64,000 nt of DNA. Origin: Hofstenia miamia (Eukaryota; Xenacoelomorpha; Acoela; Hofsteniidae). The DNA lies in contig CABFPE010000137.1 in the NCBI GenBank assembly GCA_900660155.1, positions 600,478 to 664,477 of the forward strand, given 5' to 3'. Of this stretch, positions 12,201 through 25,300 are shown one piece after another (positions within the stretch are counted from its first letter, which is position 1; every line of letters begins with the position of its first letter). The position numbers and the translations under genes are program-made. The notes beneath the pieces are model-generated. The model was not told where the DNA came from. It ran no database searches and worked only from the letters and a program-made list of their open reading frames with translations.

Positions 12201-15200
12201 TATGCGAATCACTTGTTGTTGTAAATAGAATAATTTCCCCACCTTTACACATAAAATTAGTCTTAGCACACAATTTGTGAAAACACTAGGCTTGAATGGA
12301 CGATGCCTTAATTTTATTAAGACTATGTTTCCTAAAATAACCGAAGTGAACATTCGAAATGGAATTTTCATTGGACCACAAATTCGCAAGATGTTGCTCT
12401 CTCAAGAATTAGAAGATACCATGACAGAAATTGAAAAGGAAGTGTGGATATCATTTAGAAAAGTAACAAAGGATTTATCGGAAATTGCAAATATGATAAT
12501 TTCCAAGAACTTGTTGAAAATATGTATATTAAATGGGATGTCATATGTCACTAAAACTTCACTACTTGCACTCACATCTGGGGTTTTTTCGACCGAATCT
12601 TGGGCGTTTTTCCAAAGAACAGGGTGAGCGCTTTTATCAAGATATCTTATAAATGGAGACAAGGTTTCAAGGCCATTGGGAAGTGAATATGATGGGAGAC
12701 TATATTTGGAACAAAATGAAGACTGAAAAGACACAATTCAAACGAAAGTCTGGGAGCAATATGCATGCTATAGGTAGTTAAACAAAGAAAACTTAAAATG
12801 TTTTCATTATTAAGCCATAAGTAAATTTTATAACTTCCAATTAATTTAAGAGCTTATAAATGTAAAAAGTAACATCATGGGCAGAATAGTGGCCACAAAA
12901 TGCAAAATATAAATGATGATATCTGATTAACCAAGAGCCAGTGATAAATTTAGTGGGGTAGGAAGCACTCGGCCTCGATATGTTCTTCTATTCTGTGAAA
13001 TACGCTGCTAGGTTTTGATTTTTGATAAAAACTAGGTAACCGAGTTAATGTCAACACATGGCTCAAAATTTCGACACTATGACAAAATAGAATATACCAC
13101 TGGGGTACACACATGTTAATGTACAATAAACATTCAAAAAATTAGAGAAGGCAAACACTTTCCAAAAATTTGTTACCTAGTGTAATGACTAATAACTAAT
13201 GCATGTAATACCTCCTTTCTTTGTATGTTAAACACGAGGAAATTAAACTTATATATCAAAAAGTAAAAAATTACTAGTATAGGGGTTTAAAGGTAGATAC
13301 GAATCCTGCAATTTAAGTATTAAACCATTGATTAAATACATGTCAAATCATTTCTCGGAAAATATTATAGCAATACAGATAATATAATGCAGACAACGTA
13401 GATTACTGGATATGATATGTAGTCAAGCCTATTTCATACAGTTCAAAGTTAAGTTCCAGTCGTTGATACGAAGTTTGCAGTAAAAAAATTAATTCCTGTT
13501 TTCAAATTTAAAAAGTATGATACCACCACCCCAACCCCCGAAATAGCAGTTGATTAATGCATAAATTGTTGAAAATCGAAAATTTTTTTGGAAAACAAAC
13601 CTTTATCATAATAAAAACTCTACCTTACATCAAACAGCTGCGAAAAGCATGTCATAGTTTTTCGCAACTACGAGATATTCATTATCATGGCACATTACGC
13701 ATATTTCTCAGTCGAGTCGAAACTGAAATAAATGAACTAAGGTCATTGGTGCACCCTTTTGAATCTGCGGAAAAATGGAAAGACGTATGAAGGAACTATC
13801 AAATTTGATTAAATAATAGGATTAAACATGGATCCTAAATTATTACAACCAATGAATTGTTTCTTGTAAGTAAATGATTTTATTAAATGAAATGAATATG
13901 TCTAAAATAAACGTATATTAATAGTACTACTTTTAGGCTATACATACCACCCTAATGCTTCATATACACGGAGACCTGTGCATACATGTACTCGAGTAAT
14001 TGTGATGAATGTTGCTACTAAATTTAAAATAAAAAATCCAGTAAATTCCGACTGATGCATTTTTCCCGCTTATAAGCCATGCGCTTAAAAACGCGATTAA
14101 GTTAGCTTAAAATTTGATGCTTGTTTAAACAATTTGCTTAATTCAGAGTCGTTTGTTGAATTTAAACCAATTTCAAAGTGCAATCACTGTAATTGCTCTT
14201 TAACGTGTGTACAATTATGGGTTGCCCAACAAAACAGCATAAGAGAAGGAACATAGCGTAATATTAAAAATCACCTCAAAATATTTGGACTTCCTGATGC
14301 ACTGTGTAGTTTATTCAAGTAGTCTTTAACTAGTTTACCAACTTCCTTAGGGTTCATGTTTGGAACAATTCTAATGGAGAATTTGCCAATAACTTTTCTT
14401 GGAATGACGGTTTTTTGTCCAGGTTCAGAAAATGCACCTTCAATTCCTAAAAAACAAGTGCATTTGAAATAACATAAATATTATATAATATATATATATA
14501 TTTGCGTGTGTGTGTAGAATTTTAATATTGTGTATTGCAGAAAATTTCCTATCAATAATCTTACGAACTAGTTTTTGTGAATATCCATTATTTTTGAGAT
14601 CTTTTGTGATTTTATCTAAACTTTCTGTTAAGCTTTTGTAATTTGAGCAAGATACAAATATTCGCTTGACTAGGAACGAAATGGTGTTAATTTTATGACG
14701 CTCATCGCCAATCGAACAGAATGTATGTATAAACCTGTACAAGTCGGTTTTTGTTACCACTTGGTCGAAATGTCATTCATGTGCTTAGTTACTGTAACAT
14801 CAAGAAAATTTATCATATTGTTCTTTTTATGTTCTATTGTGAATATAATTTCAGCCATACACTCATTCAAATCATATAAATATATATATATATATATATA
14901 CTCATAATTGCGCTATTTACATTTTAAGAATCCGCTAGCTTGTGCTTTGTAAAATTTACACGCACACTTGCGCTTTGTACACCTTATTAACCTTCAGATA
15001 AAATTTCTGTAAAACTATGCACTTTTGTAACTTTGAAAATATAACAATGTAATTATAAGTAGTATTTTGATATATAAGGACCAGAGGCAAAAAAATTTTA
15101 AAAAAACATGATCCGCAGCCTTGCGCTTTGTACACAAAATACACGCATATTTGCGCGTTGTACAATAACATTCTTATCAAAAACATTTATTTCAACAAAA

Positions 15201-15844
15201 AAATTATGCTAGAAATTATAACTTAAAAAACGCGAGAAGGTTTGATGTACCTCCGAATAAATTTTTAAACCAGATTCTCTGTTCACTGGTACAGCTCAGA
15301 TAGAGTGGTCAGGCTAGTAATTATATTTACTAGTAAGTTACTAGTAACATTACTAGTAACTTAATTTGAGCTTACAGCAGCAGGTTACCAGAGGTTAATA
15401 ATAATAACTCTTCAAGTGAATGGTGAGGTCGAGTGTAAGGGTCACTACGTAGTGGCAGCTAATCAAACAACATTATATTGCTTCTTAACTTTTGCATGCA
15501 TTAATGCAGTTATACAATTAGTTCCTAATTTGCACATACTTGATAGACAAATCTCTCAAAAAATATGGGTAATGCAGATTACAAGATAGTTTTTAAAAAA
15601 GTATACAAAGCGCAAGTATGCGTGCAATAATTTTTTTAATAAAAACTATGTGAATTTAAAAATGCTTTAGAAAGTGTTTTTCAGTTGTGTGGACATATCC
15701 TAATATATAAATGTATTCAAAAAAAATTTCTTAATACTGAACTGCTAACTTGCGCTTTGTACTATGGGAAAATAGGTTCAGCTTGCGCTTTGTACACTTT
15801 TTTCAAATTTCCATAGTACATAGCACAAACATGAGTTAAAACAA

Positions 15845-15912
<68 letters not shown>

Positions 15913-17769
15913 TACAGCCAATCTGTAAAATCAGCCATTTCATGAATTGGCTAGATTTTTTAGCCTTTTCGTGAAATGACTAAAAATTCAGCCTTTTCAC
16001 GAAATAACTAGAATTCCCATGTCAGTGTTACCCTAATTGGCTAACACACTTTTGCGTTGATCCATTATCCCATAAGTGTTACAATGATCAACATTTTATT
16101 GGATTTTTAATGTCTGATTTTGAAATTGCTGTCTATCAGATGAAATACATATTTATTGCATGACAAAATTATTGCAACTGTTTGATGAGCATGTAATTAT
16201 CATACCTGATCAGTAGAAAATTTGTTTATTTAATTGTCCAATGAAGGAAGTTCATAGGTTACCGTAATAATTATAATTAATTAAGCCGCTTATTGGTTTG
16301 CTAGTTCTTGCACAGGGGAAGCAGTAGTTAATTACATCGATTTCTTTGATCATCAGCTAATTGATGGCGACTGTTGAATGCCAAAAATGAAAGCACGAAA
16401 AATCAGTCATCATTATTATTTGATTAGTGGGTTCATTACGCATTGATTTTTCAAGTCAGACAGTATGGAGCAGATAACAAGTGAACTCAAATTAAGAGAA
16501 GATCTGTTTCAGAAGTTTGCCAAGTGTGAGGAACATCTTCCAAGAACTATCTACTATCAGAAAATCAATGACCTGAAATTGGCGGCTGAACCTGAAACAA
16601 AGAAATCACAACACCAATACTATCTTCTGCTGAAAGATGAAGTTCTACGGTGCGGCAATTATAAGACGCTAATCAAGAAAAGACAATCACCAGAAGAACG
16701 TCGTGTATTTCGTAATGATAGAAGATACCTACGACATAATCCAGAAGGCTACAGGTCATGGTGGCTGTGACAAAATGGTGAAACTCCTTAAAGAAAAGTA
16801 TGCAAACATTACGAAAAACTCTCTCGATTTGTTCAAGTGATTCTGTCTCATTTGTCAAGAAAAGAGAAAATGACCGAAGAACAAAGGCGTTGTTGTTAAA
16901 CCAATTCTATCTAGTGAGTTTAATTCTTGTGCCCAGGTTGACCTTATTGACATGCAATCGTTGCCTCATGGTCAGTTCAAATGGATTATGGTGCAGCAAT
17001 ACCATCTAACTAAATTCGTGATTCTATGACCACTGACATCAAAAAGAGCCGCAGAAATCGCCTATCAACTACGAGACATCTTCCTTCTTTTCAGTGCGCC
17101 TGCAATCCTTCAAAGTCACAATGGGTACGAATTCACCGTACATGTAATCAATGAGCTTAAAGAGTTGAGGCCCCAGCTAGTTATTGATTACGATGAACAA
17201 AACATGTACACTATTGCTGTCAAATCTGATGTTATTAATTTGAAGTATTCTCGAAATCAATTTGATCTGTGTGCACAAGCACTTCTGACTAGTTCTGACA
17301 TTAAGACTGATTGTAAAGTTACCCTTCGACAGGCTGTGAAAGCAACCACATCAGGTGGGCAAAGATTCTTAAGATGTGATTGCAGAAATGGCAAAAAGCA
17401 ATGTCAAACTAATAGGTGTAAGTGTTTTAAGGCTGGCAAATTGTGCAACAGTAGATCTAACATGTAAGAATAAATGAACATTTCGGCATTATCCTCTTAT
17501 ACATCTATGCTGATGGAAACTGATGTTAATCATGATGTATGTTTCATTGTGTTAAAAATAGGTTAATAGTCACTTTAACTTTTTGTATGTCTTGTATATT
17601 GAGTCACTTGAAAACCCTGGTAATTTTCTAAACATTTCAGCCATTTCATGAAATGGCTGGGGTTATTTTTTTAGCCATTTCATGAAAAGGCTAAATGAAT
17701 CAGTTATTTCACGAAAAGGCTAAAAATTTCAGCCATTTCATGAAATGACTGATTTCACAGATTGGCTGT

Positions 17770-17809
<40 letters not shown>

Positions 17810-20800
17810 ACTAACAATGATATCTATTCATTCAATAAGTGTGCACCAATTGGATCTATGAATGTAAAGTACCATTTCAGTTTTGAATTATGACCAAAAG
17901 AAACATGTGGAAAAAAGAAAAGACGTTCAAAACAGGCGTATATATTAGAAATTTTGTATGATAAGTCAATTATTAAAGAAAAATTGGCAACATGCAATTG
18001 GGAAGTTTTGTGTGATGGAAAAGATCTTAATCCAATGGTAGTAATTACTGAAAATACAATAAACAATATTCTTGATATGTCAAAGAAATTCACTCAGGTA
18101 AAATAGTGGGTAATGATCGTGTAATATGTCCTAAAATAAGAGAAGTTTTAAGGGAAAACAAATTGCAATCAAAGATGGCAATAGGAACTATAAAAATCAA
18201 CTGCAGGGAAAGATCAACACATTGGTTAAGAATGAAAGGGAGATGAATATTTCATCTATAGACAATGAAGTTACGGCAAGAATTCGAAAAGAGCAAAGCC
18301 ATAGGAAATTCACTGAACATGAAGCAAAATTACTAAATTTTCACTTTTGTAGGCACAATGCTGATTTTGAACTTGATGAGCCTCTTAATATTACAGCTGC
18401 TGATGATTATGGCTTTCCACAAGTAACAATTGCAGATGTCGCAAATGTTTTCCGTAAACTAGATTCGCATAAATCAAATGGTCTCCCTACAATCCCTCGT
18501 TGGCTATATAAATCATTCGCAGAAGAACTTGCTATACCACTTCACAAAATCTTTAATTTAAGCCTAATGGAAAGAAAGTATCCTCAGTCATGGAAAACTG
18601 CTATATTAGTACCTGTTCCCAAGGTATCAGACATCAAGGAGGTTAATAGTGAAAATGTCAATAAATTTCGCTCAATAACTGTAACTCCAACACCAGCAAG
18701 AGTTCTTGACCATTTTGTAATGATCGAATATTTCAAGTTAATGAAATCAACATTAGATGACAAACAATTCGCATACAAGCGTGGTTTGGGTACGACTGAT
18801 GCATTGATCTACACATATAATACTATAGCCAGATATTTGAATAAAAAGTTAAGAACTTCTGTAAGAGTTCTTTTTCTAGATTATTCAAGTGCATTCAACA
18901 CTATTTTACAAAATAAGCTTGTCAACAAAATAAACCAGCATTCCAAATGGCTAGCAGATTGGTGTCATAATTACCTAAAAGGTTGGAGTCAAATTATCAA
19001 GTTAAAAAATGGAACTTTTTACGAACCGTTAATAATCCAAATAGGTGATCCACAAGGCGGTCCACTATCAGGAGTTCTATTTACAGAGGTAACTAATGAT
19101 ATTAGTGATAAAGTCCTACGTTCACCTGATAATGTGGATATTTGCAAATACTCTGACGACACGAGAATTATTTGTTCATTATGTACAACTAATCCACAAA
19201 GACAACTAGAGGATTATAAAACTACCATCGAAAAAGTTGTGAAAATGACTCTGGAGAATAATCTAAAATTAAATTTGAAAAAAAAGAAGAATTAATAATC
19301 TCTCACTTTAACATCAAGCGTAAGGAATTACTAAAAGCTTCTAAGAGCCCTATAGTGATTAATGGAGAGAAAGTAAATCAAGTTGCGCTGTACAAATATC
19401 TTGGAATATACTTCGATAAAGATTTGCAATGGAGAACTCAAGTAATGTCAATATAGAAGAAAACAAACTTAACTATAATTAAGCTGGCCCGCTTCATTAA
19501 GGAATGCTCTAAAACTCAGCAATGGGTGGTATTTAAGACTTACATATGCCCTAATTTTCTATATGGATCAGAAGTATTTGCATATGGACTAACAGAGAGG
19601 AACAAGAAAAATTTGAAACAACCAATTAATCTATACGGCAAGATATGTAAAATAGCAAAGGAAGATCTTATAAACTATATCAATGAAAAATTCTTGACCA
19701 GATTCAAGACAATTCTTAACAACATACTAACGAACACTGATCATCCCCTGAATAAAGAATTTGAACTTCTACGTTTAGTTAGAGAAGGCAGAAGAAAGTT
19801 CAAGCAACCGAAATGTAATGCAAAGGCATACCAAAGATCATTTATTCCGATTGCCTGCAAATTCCTATAAAATAAATGTCTATTCCTCTTTACATGTAAC
19901 ATGTTATGTGTACAGGAATTAAAAGGGACAGACAGATATATATATATATAATATACATTTCAAGTTTTGCTGTTAAGTTTCTTTCACACAGTTAACGGCT
20001 CACTACTCTCATACCCTCATAACTGAAGGAAAGGCACAGTTCTTCCTCATATTTCCTCTTTTGTCATCCATATTATAAAGATCAGTTACAGTATTCATTA
20101 CCTGTGCTTGAGGTGGATTCCCCCCATGTGTGCTGTTTTCAATCGCTTTAACAATATCTGTTAGCTTCTCACAGTTAACAGTTCTGTACTCTCATACCCC
20201 AAAATCAAAGGAAAGGCATAGTCCCCATTTGTGACGTCATCATATCATAAAGTCAGTTAACTTTCTCATTCTTTATTTAATCACATCAGTATCTATTTAT
20301 CAACATTTATCAAGGGTATGCTAGTTTTTTCAGGGATGCCCTATTGCATTAAATGTGGGAAAAATAAAGTACCTTAACTATTAATAGTCGTGGCACATGT
20401 GCAGCGCTTGTACCAAAGAAGAACAGGATGCAAACAGAAAATGTAAAAAATGTTATAACGTCATTAACCAAATAGAAATAAAATGATTCAAATATCGAGC
20501 ACAATTTCATTCAGAATATGTAGGAATTGATGACGCTGGTCTAAATTTGCTTAAGGGTAGGAAAAAGCTTTTAATTGGTACTACCATATGGATGTGTGAT
20601 ACCTATAGATAAATAGTGAATCGAATATTGCTGATAGTATTAAATCATTAGAAGACAATGTCAAACATTTCAGTGAAAATGCTAAAACTTATTCTGAAAT
20701 TTTAAGAAATTCTAATAAACAATCTGAAACCTCACGAATACCTGAAATCTCAGAACAGAAATGTCAAGCACTTTATAATGCTAGAATAAGTAATATATTA

Positions 20801-22278
20801 GAAAGCACAAAAGCAAGTAAAACTGATGCTTTAGAGGACTATTATGCAAAAGTATACTGTCCTCATGGATTTTTTTAAAATCCAAACCATATCGATATCT
20901 AATCAAAAGTGCGTTTCAGAATTTTGGTACCCAACTAAGTCGAAAGCGGCTTCTGTTGCACTCATTCCTAAAGTACAATGTCCGGATAATAATAATTATA
21001 AACATTTTAGGCCTAAAACGGCAACGCCAATTGCAGTAAAATGCTTAGTTTCATTGATAGTACTTTATTACACAAATGCGTTCGCTAATATTTTAGACAT
21101 CAACCAATTCGGCTATAAACAGAATAGATCAACTACCGACGCTTTGTTATTTTTAGTGAACAGCGTAGTAACATCCTTAAATGCTAGAGACAACAATTGT
21201 AAAGGTTGCTTTTCTCGATAATAGTAGTGCGTACAATACAGTACTGCAAAATAAGTTGCTTAATACGCTATACTTGCAATCGCCATGGTTTTCGAAATTT
21301 TTAAAATCATACTTTTTTGGCTTCAATCAAAGTGTAAAATGTAACAAGCTCTCAGATAAAATTAACGTGAATGTAGGAGTACCTCAAAGGGAACCACTGT
21401 CTTGTATGTTATTCACACACCTTACAAATGAAATCTGTAATGAGCAAATCACATAACCTACTAAATCAAAAATTATAAAATATTCCGATGGCATGCATCA
21501 CCGGAGAAATTTCAGTTTCATCTTGTGAAAGTGATGATATTTGTTTCACACATAATCTTGCCGATATATTTCAATTATCTAAGCAAAGAAATCTCATTAC
21601 AAATAAAAATAAATTTGCGATTCTATGTTCTAGCCATTCCAACATTAAAACCCCAAAATTGCTTTCAATTGTTAATAAAAAAACACGTTGCAAAAATATT
21701 AATTTTCCCTTGATGAGTGAAATCACATATCTTGGTGTAATGCTAAACAAGAATTTAAATTGGGATAATGATGTGGAGGCGGTTAGAAAGAAACCATATG
21801 GGTGTATTCTATCAATGTCATTTCTCATTGTATACCTATCCTTTAATAAAAGGTGGATAATTTTTAAGACATACGTACTACCCATATACACATATGCTTC
21901 TGTTGCATAGTCAATAGGTATTACAGAAAGAAACAGAAAAAATCTTAAAAAACCTCAAATTGTTTGCTAAATTAGCAAAATTTGGAAAAGACGGATATTA
22001 GACAATCTATTAACAACGTTCACTATGGATTATTTAAGAAATATACAAACAAGATATATGAGGACAAACATCATCCACTGCATAAAAGCATCATTTTTTC
22101 TACATATCAGACAAGGATAAAGGTAAGACTAGCAATGAAAAAATATGTGCGATATTCTAGAACATTTCTTCCTGCAGCACTATACTTTATAATAATGGAA
22201 CTCTTTCCCCGGTTCCTATAGCAACTTTTTCCAATATTCCTTTTTAAATACTATGTACGAGAATTAAAGCTTGGAAAA

Positions 22279-22315
<37 letters not shown>

Positions 22316-25300
22316 CATAGGGTACTTGTGTAGAATACAAGACAGTAGGCAAAACGAGACCACAACAGCTAAACTTGTAATATCTGCTCTAATTTTGGAA
22401 AAAGTATTGTTATATTGCCACATATCACCCTATTACCCTTTTTCTGTCATACAAATGTAAAAATTTCATCAGCAAGTCCATATTCCTGAGAAAATTAATC
22501 GAATCTCCCAAAGTAAGAATTTATCAAGGTCAAAATTTTTTAGATGTAAATTCTGAGTTTTCAAGAAATGTATCAGTGAATTAAAATAATAAAAATGGTG
22601 TAAACAAAATTATTGATCAATTGTGTAAGCTGAATGCTACGAATTTTTGTGCTTTAAAAACAAAATGCAAAGTGCACGAGGAAAAATTACACCACTATAA
22701 TGATGTATGTTGACGTCACTTAGATTGGAATAAATGATATCTGATTATTACTATTACTTAACACTTGCTTAACATCTAAACTGATTTTTGGCTCTGATGA
22801 AACCCATTTTTCTTAAAAGACACACATCTTTATAGGTATTTGAATTTCGAATAAAAATGTATTTTACTCAACAAATCCCTGAGATTTAGGTTGATAATAA
22901 AAGGTCTCGTATTAATTACACAAGTAGGTAATATGAGAGCATCTATCTCTGATGTCATTAAACCTGTTATCGAATTAAGTAAACATATTCGAGCCATTAT
23001 TATGGAATATAGATACATAAAACAAGTTGCTGAAAACATTAAAACATTAGTAAAACATTAGTGTTTATCTATATTTATGTTTATACAAGCTTGGGAAATN
23101 TTATGGACATAGAGCGAAATGAAATAACATCGAATACATGAGACAAATATGTTTGAAGAATCATGTTTGCGAATGCTCAAATTGATGACCATTATTGTCC
23201 AGACAATGCTGATAACGCGCACCAAGGGATTCGCAAACGTCGCGAAACATGTCATTAGGAATATCACGACATTGTCTTTCAATTTCCAATTTCAATGCAT
23301 CAATTGTCCTTGGTTTGTTGGCGTAAACGTTGTCTTTTAAGTATCCGCATAAAAAAAGTCCATGGGTGTTAGGGTCTGGGGAACGCGCAGGGTATTCAAT
23401 GGGGCTCCTTCGTCCAATCCATGTGTCAGGAAAGACTGCATTAAGGTAAGCTCGTACATCGCGATGGTAGTGGGGAGCTGCTCCCTCTTGCTGAAAGTAA
23501 ATTTCGCTGTCTTCACCAAACATCTCTGTAATTTGTGGACCAACAAATTCCTGAAGCCAGTTGAGGTAGCTCTCACCATTGACAGTTTCGTTGAAAAAGA
23601 AAGGTCCTATGATACCCAATGCGGATATCCCACACCACACTGTTACTCCTGGTAAGTTTACATAACGTTCAATTGTTACGTGAGGATTTGCAGGACACCA
23701 GTACGTGCAATTATGGCGGTTAATGGTACCGTTTAATTTGAAGGCTGCTTATCGACTCTCCGGTCAGGATCGTCTTCGTTGAGAGCTTGACACAGCCTTG
23801 GTATGTAGCATTTCCAATGCAGATGCTTCATGATACGGTTTACGCTATCTTTGAGATGTGGGTTTCCAGAGCAGTTTTGGCGAAGTGATTTCCGTGGTGA
23901 TCGAAGGAGTGTTTCCTGCACCTGTAGTTCTTTTCCAGGGGGCGTAGATGTCCGTGGACGTCCTGAAAGTTTTTTGTTGATATTCTGAACGGTTCCATCT
24001 GCTTCAAATTTGTCTCTGATGCGCGCAATGGTCCGACGAGTGGGTGGCGGTTTTGCAAATTGATTTGTGACAAGGCATTGCACTTCAGTGGAGTTTTCGG
24101 TCTTCCAATAGCATTTCAGTACAAACTTTATTTCTTCGAAACTAAGTTGATTTCTTGCCATAGCTTCAGTAATTCAGAATATCTGCAACCCAAAAAAAGA
24201 CTGAGTACATTTATAATTATCATCAATTTGAACATTTCGCTCTATGTCCATAAATAAAGGTTTTCTCATAATTCTAAGAGTGAGTAAATTTTTTTGAGAC
24301 ACCCTGTATATATAAAACAGTGATATAATATTCTATGAAAAAATCAAAGCTTATATTAGTAAAATAATACACGTTTTTTATAAATAAAATGTCACTTATC
24401 TCCTAACACTATGGAAATCCAGATTTCCCCTGATCTGACCAGACCCAACCCAGTTGTGCTACCCCAACGCCCAACCCACCTTCAAATTTTATTATGCCAT
24501 CAACAATGATGCCCATTAGTTAGAACTAAATGTCACTTGTTCAACTGATTCCACATTTTCGAGTAAAGATTGTATGTATTCAATCCTATAATAGAAATTA
24601 CCATGAATTGAACAAGACGGATATCGCCATCTATGCATCAAAACGTCTTCTTTTTCAGAGTGAATTAACTTTGAGGTCCCAACTTCTTCACGGAATTCTT
24701 CCTAAAATTCACAGTTAAAGAAATTTAACATTGTGCATAAACATTCTGCCATAAATCATGCTCAAGCAGTAAAAATAGGTAGATTCCCTCTATGAGCTAA
24801 TGCGTCAAGCCACAGCAACCAAAACTGAAAATTCATCAGTACAAAGCAGCACTTAATGAGCCTTGTGGATATGACACACTATATGGTAATCGTGAGGAAG
24901 GAGAGATTAAGTAGTGCTAAGCACAGTTAGGAATTATTTGAAGAAATTTAAGTTAGTTAAATATGAGAGACAATCAGAGAAATCCGTTGAGTGAAGAAGC
25001 CACCTATTTCAAAACAATGGTTAACTAGGCTCAAATATTCAACTTATATATATATTCAACTCATTACAATTTACAACATCGGCAAACACTTTTGAACATA
25101 CAGGTATACGAATGCGCAACTTACAACAGCGCAGAGCGAAAGGGGTTTTCAAATGTGGACCTGATTCACAACGAAAAACGATCACTGCTAGTGCTCGAAA
25201 AAGTCAATGCCCTGGAACAGTCTCATCAAAAAGCCGGATTTATAAAATTTTAATAAAATTTTTGGAATCTTTTCACAGTTGGAAAATTTTTCCCCTCAAA

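Noticed and set aside
12402-12734. Minus-strand 110-codon open frame as a gene
   Set aside because: It overlaps, in antisense, the recognised plus-strand repeat-protein blocks.
14487-14520. Low-complexity AT/GT runs as functional promoters
   Set aside because: TATA-like words are expected everywhere in DNA this AT-rich; no start site evidence.
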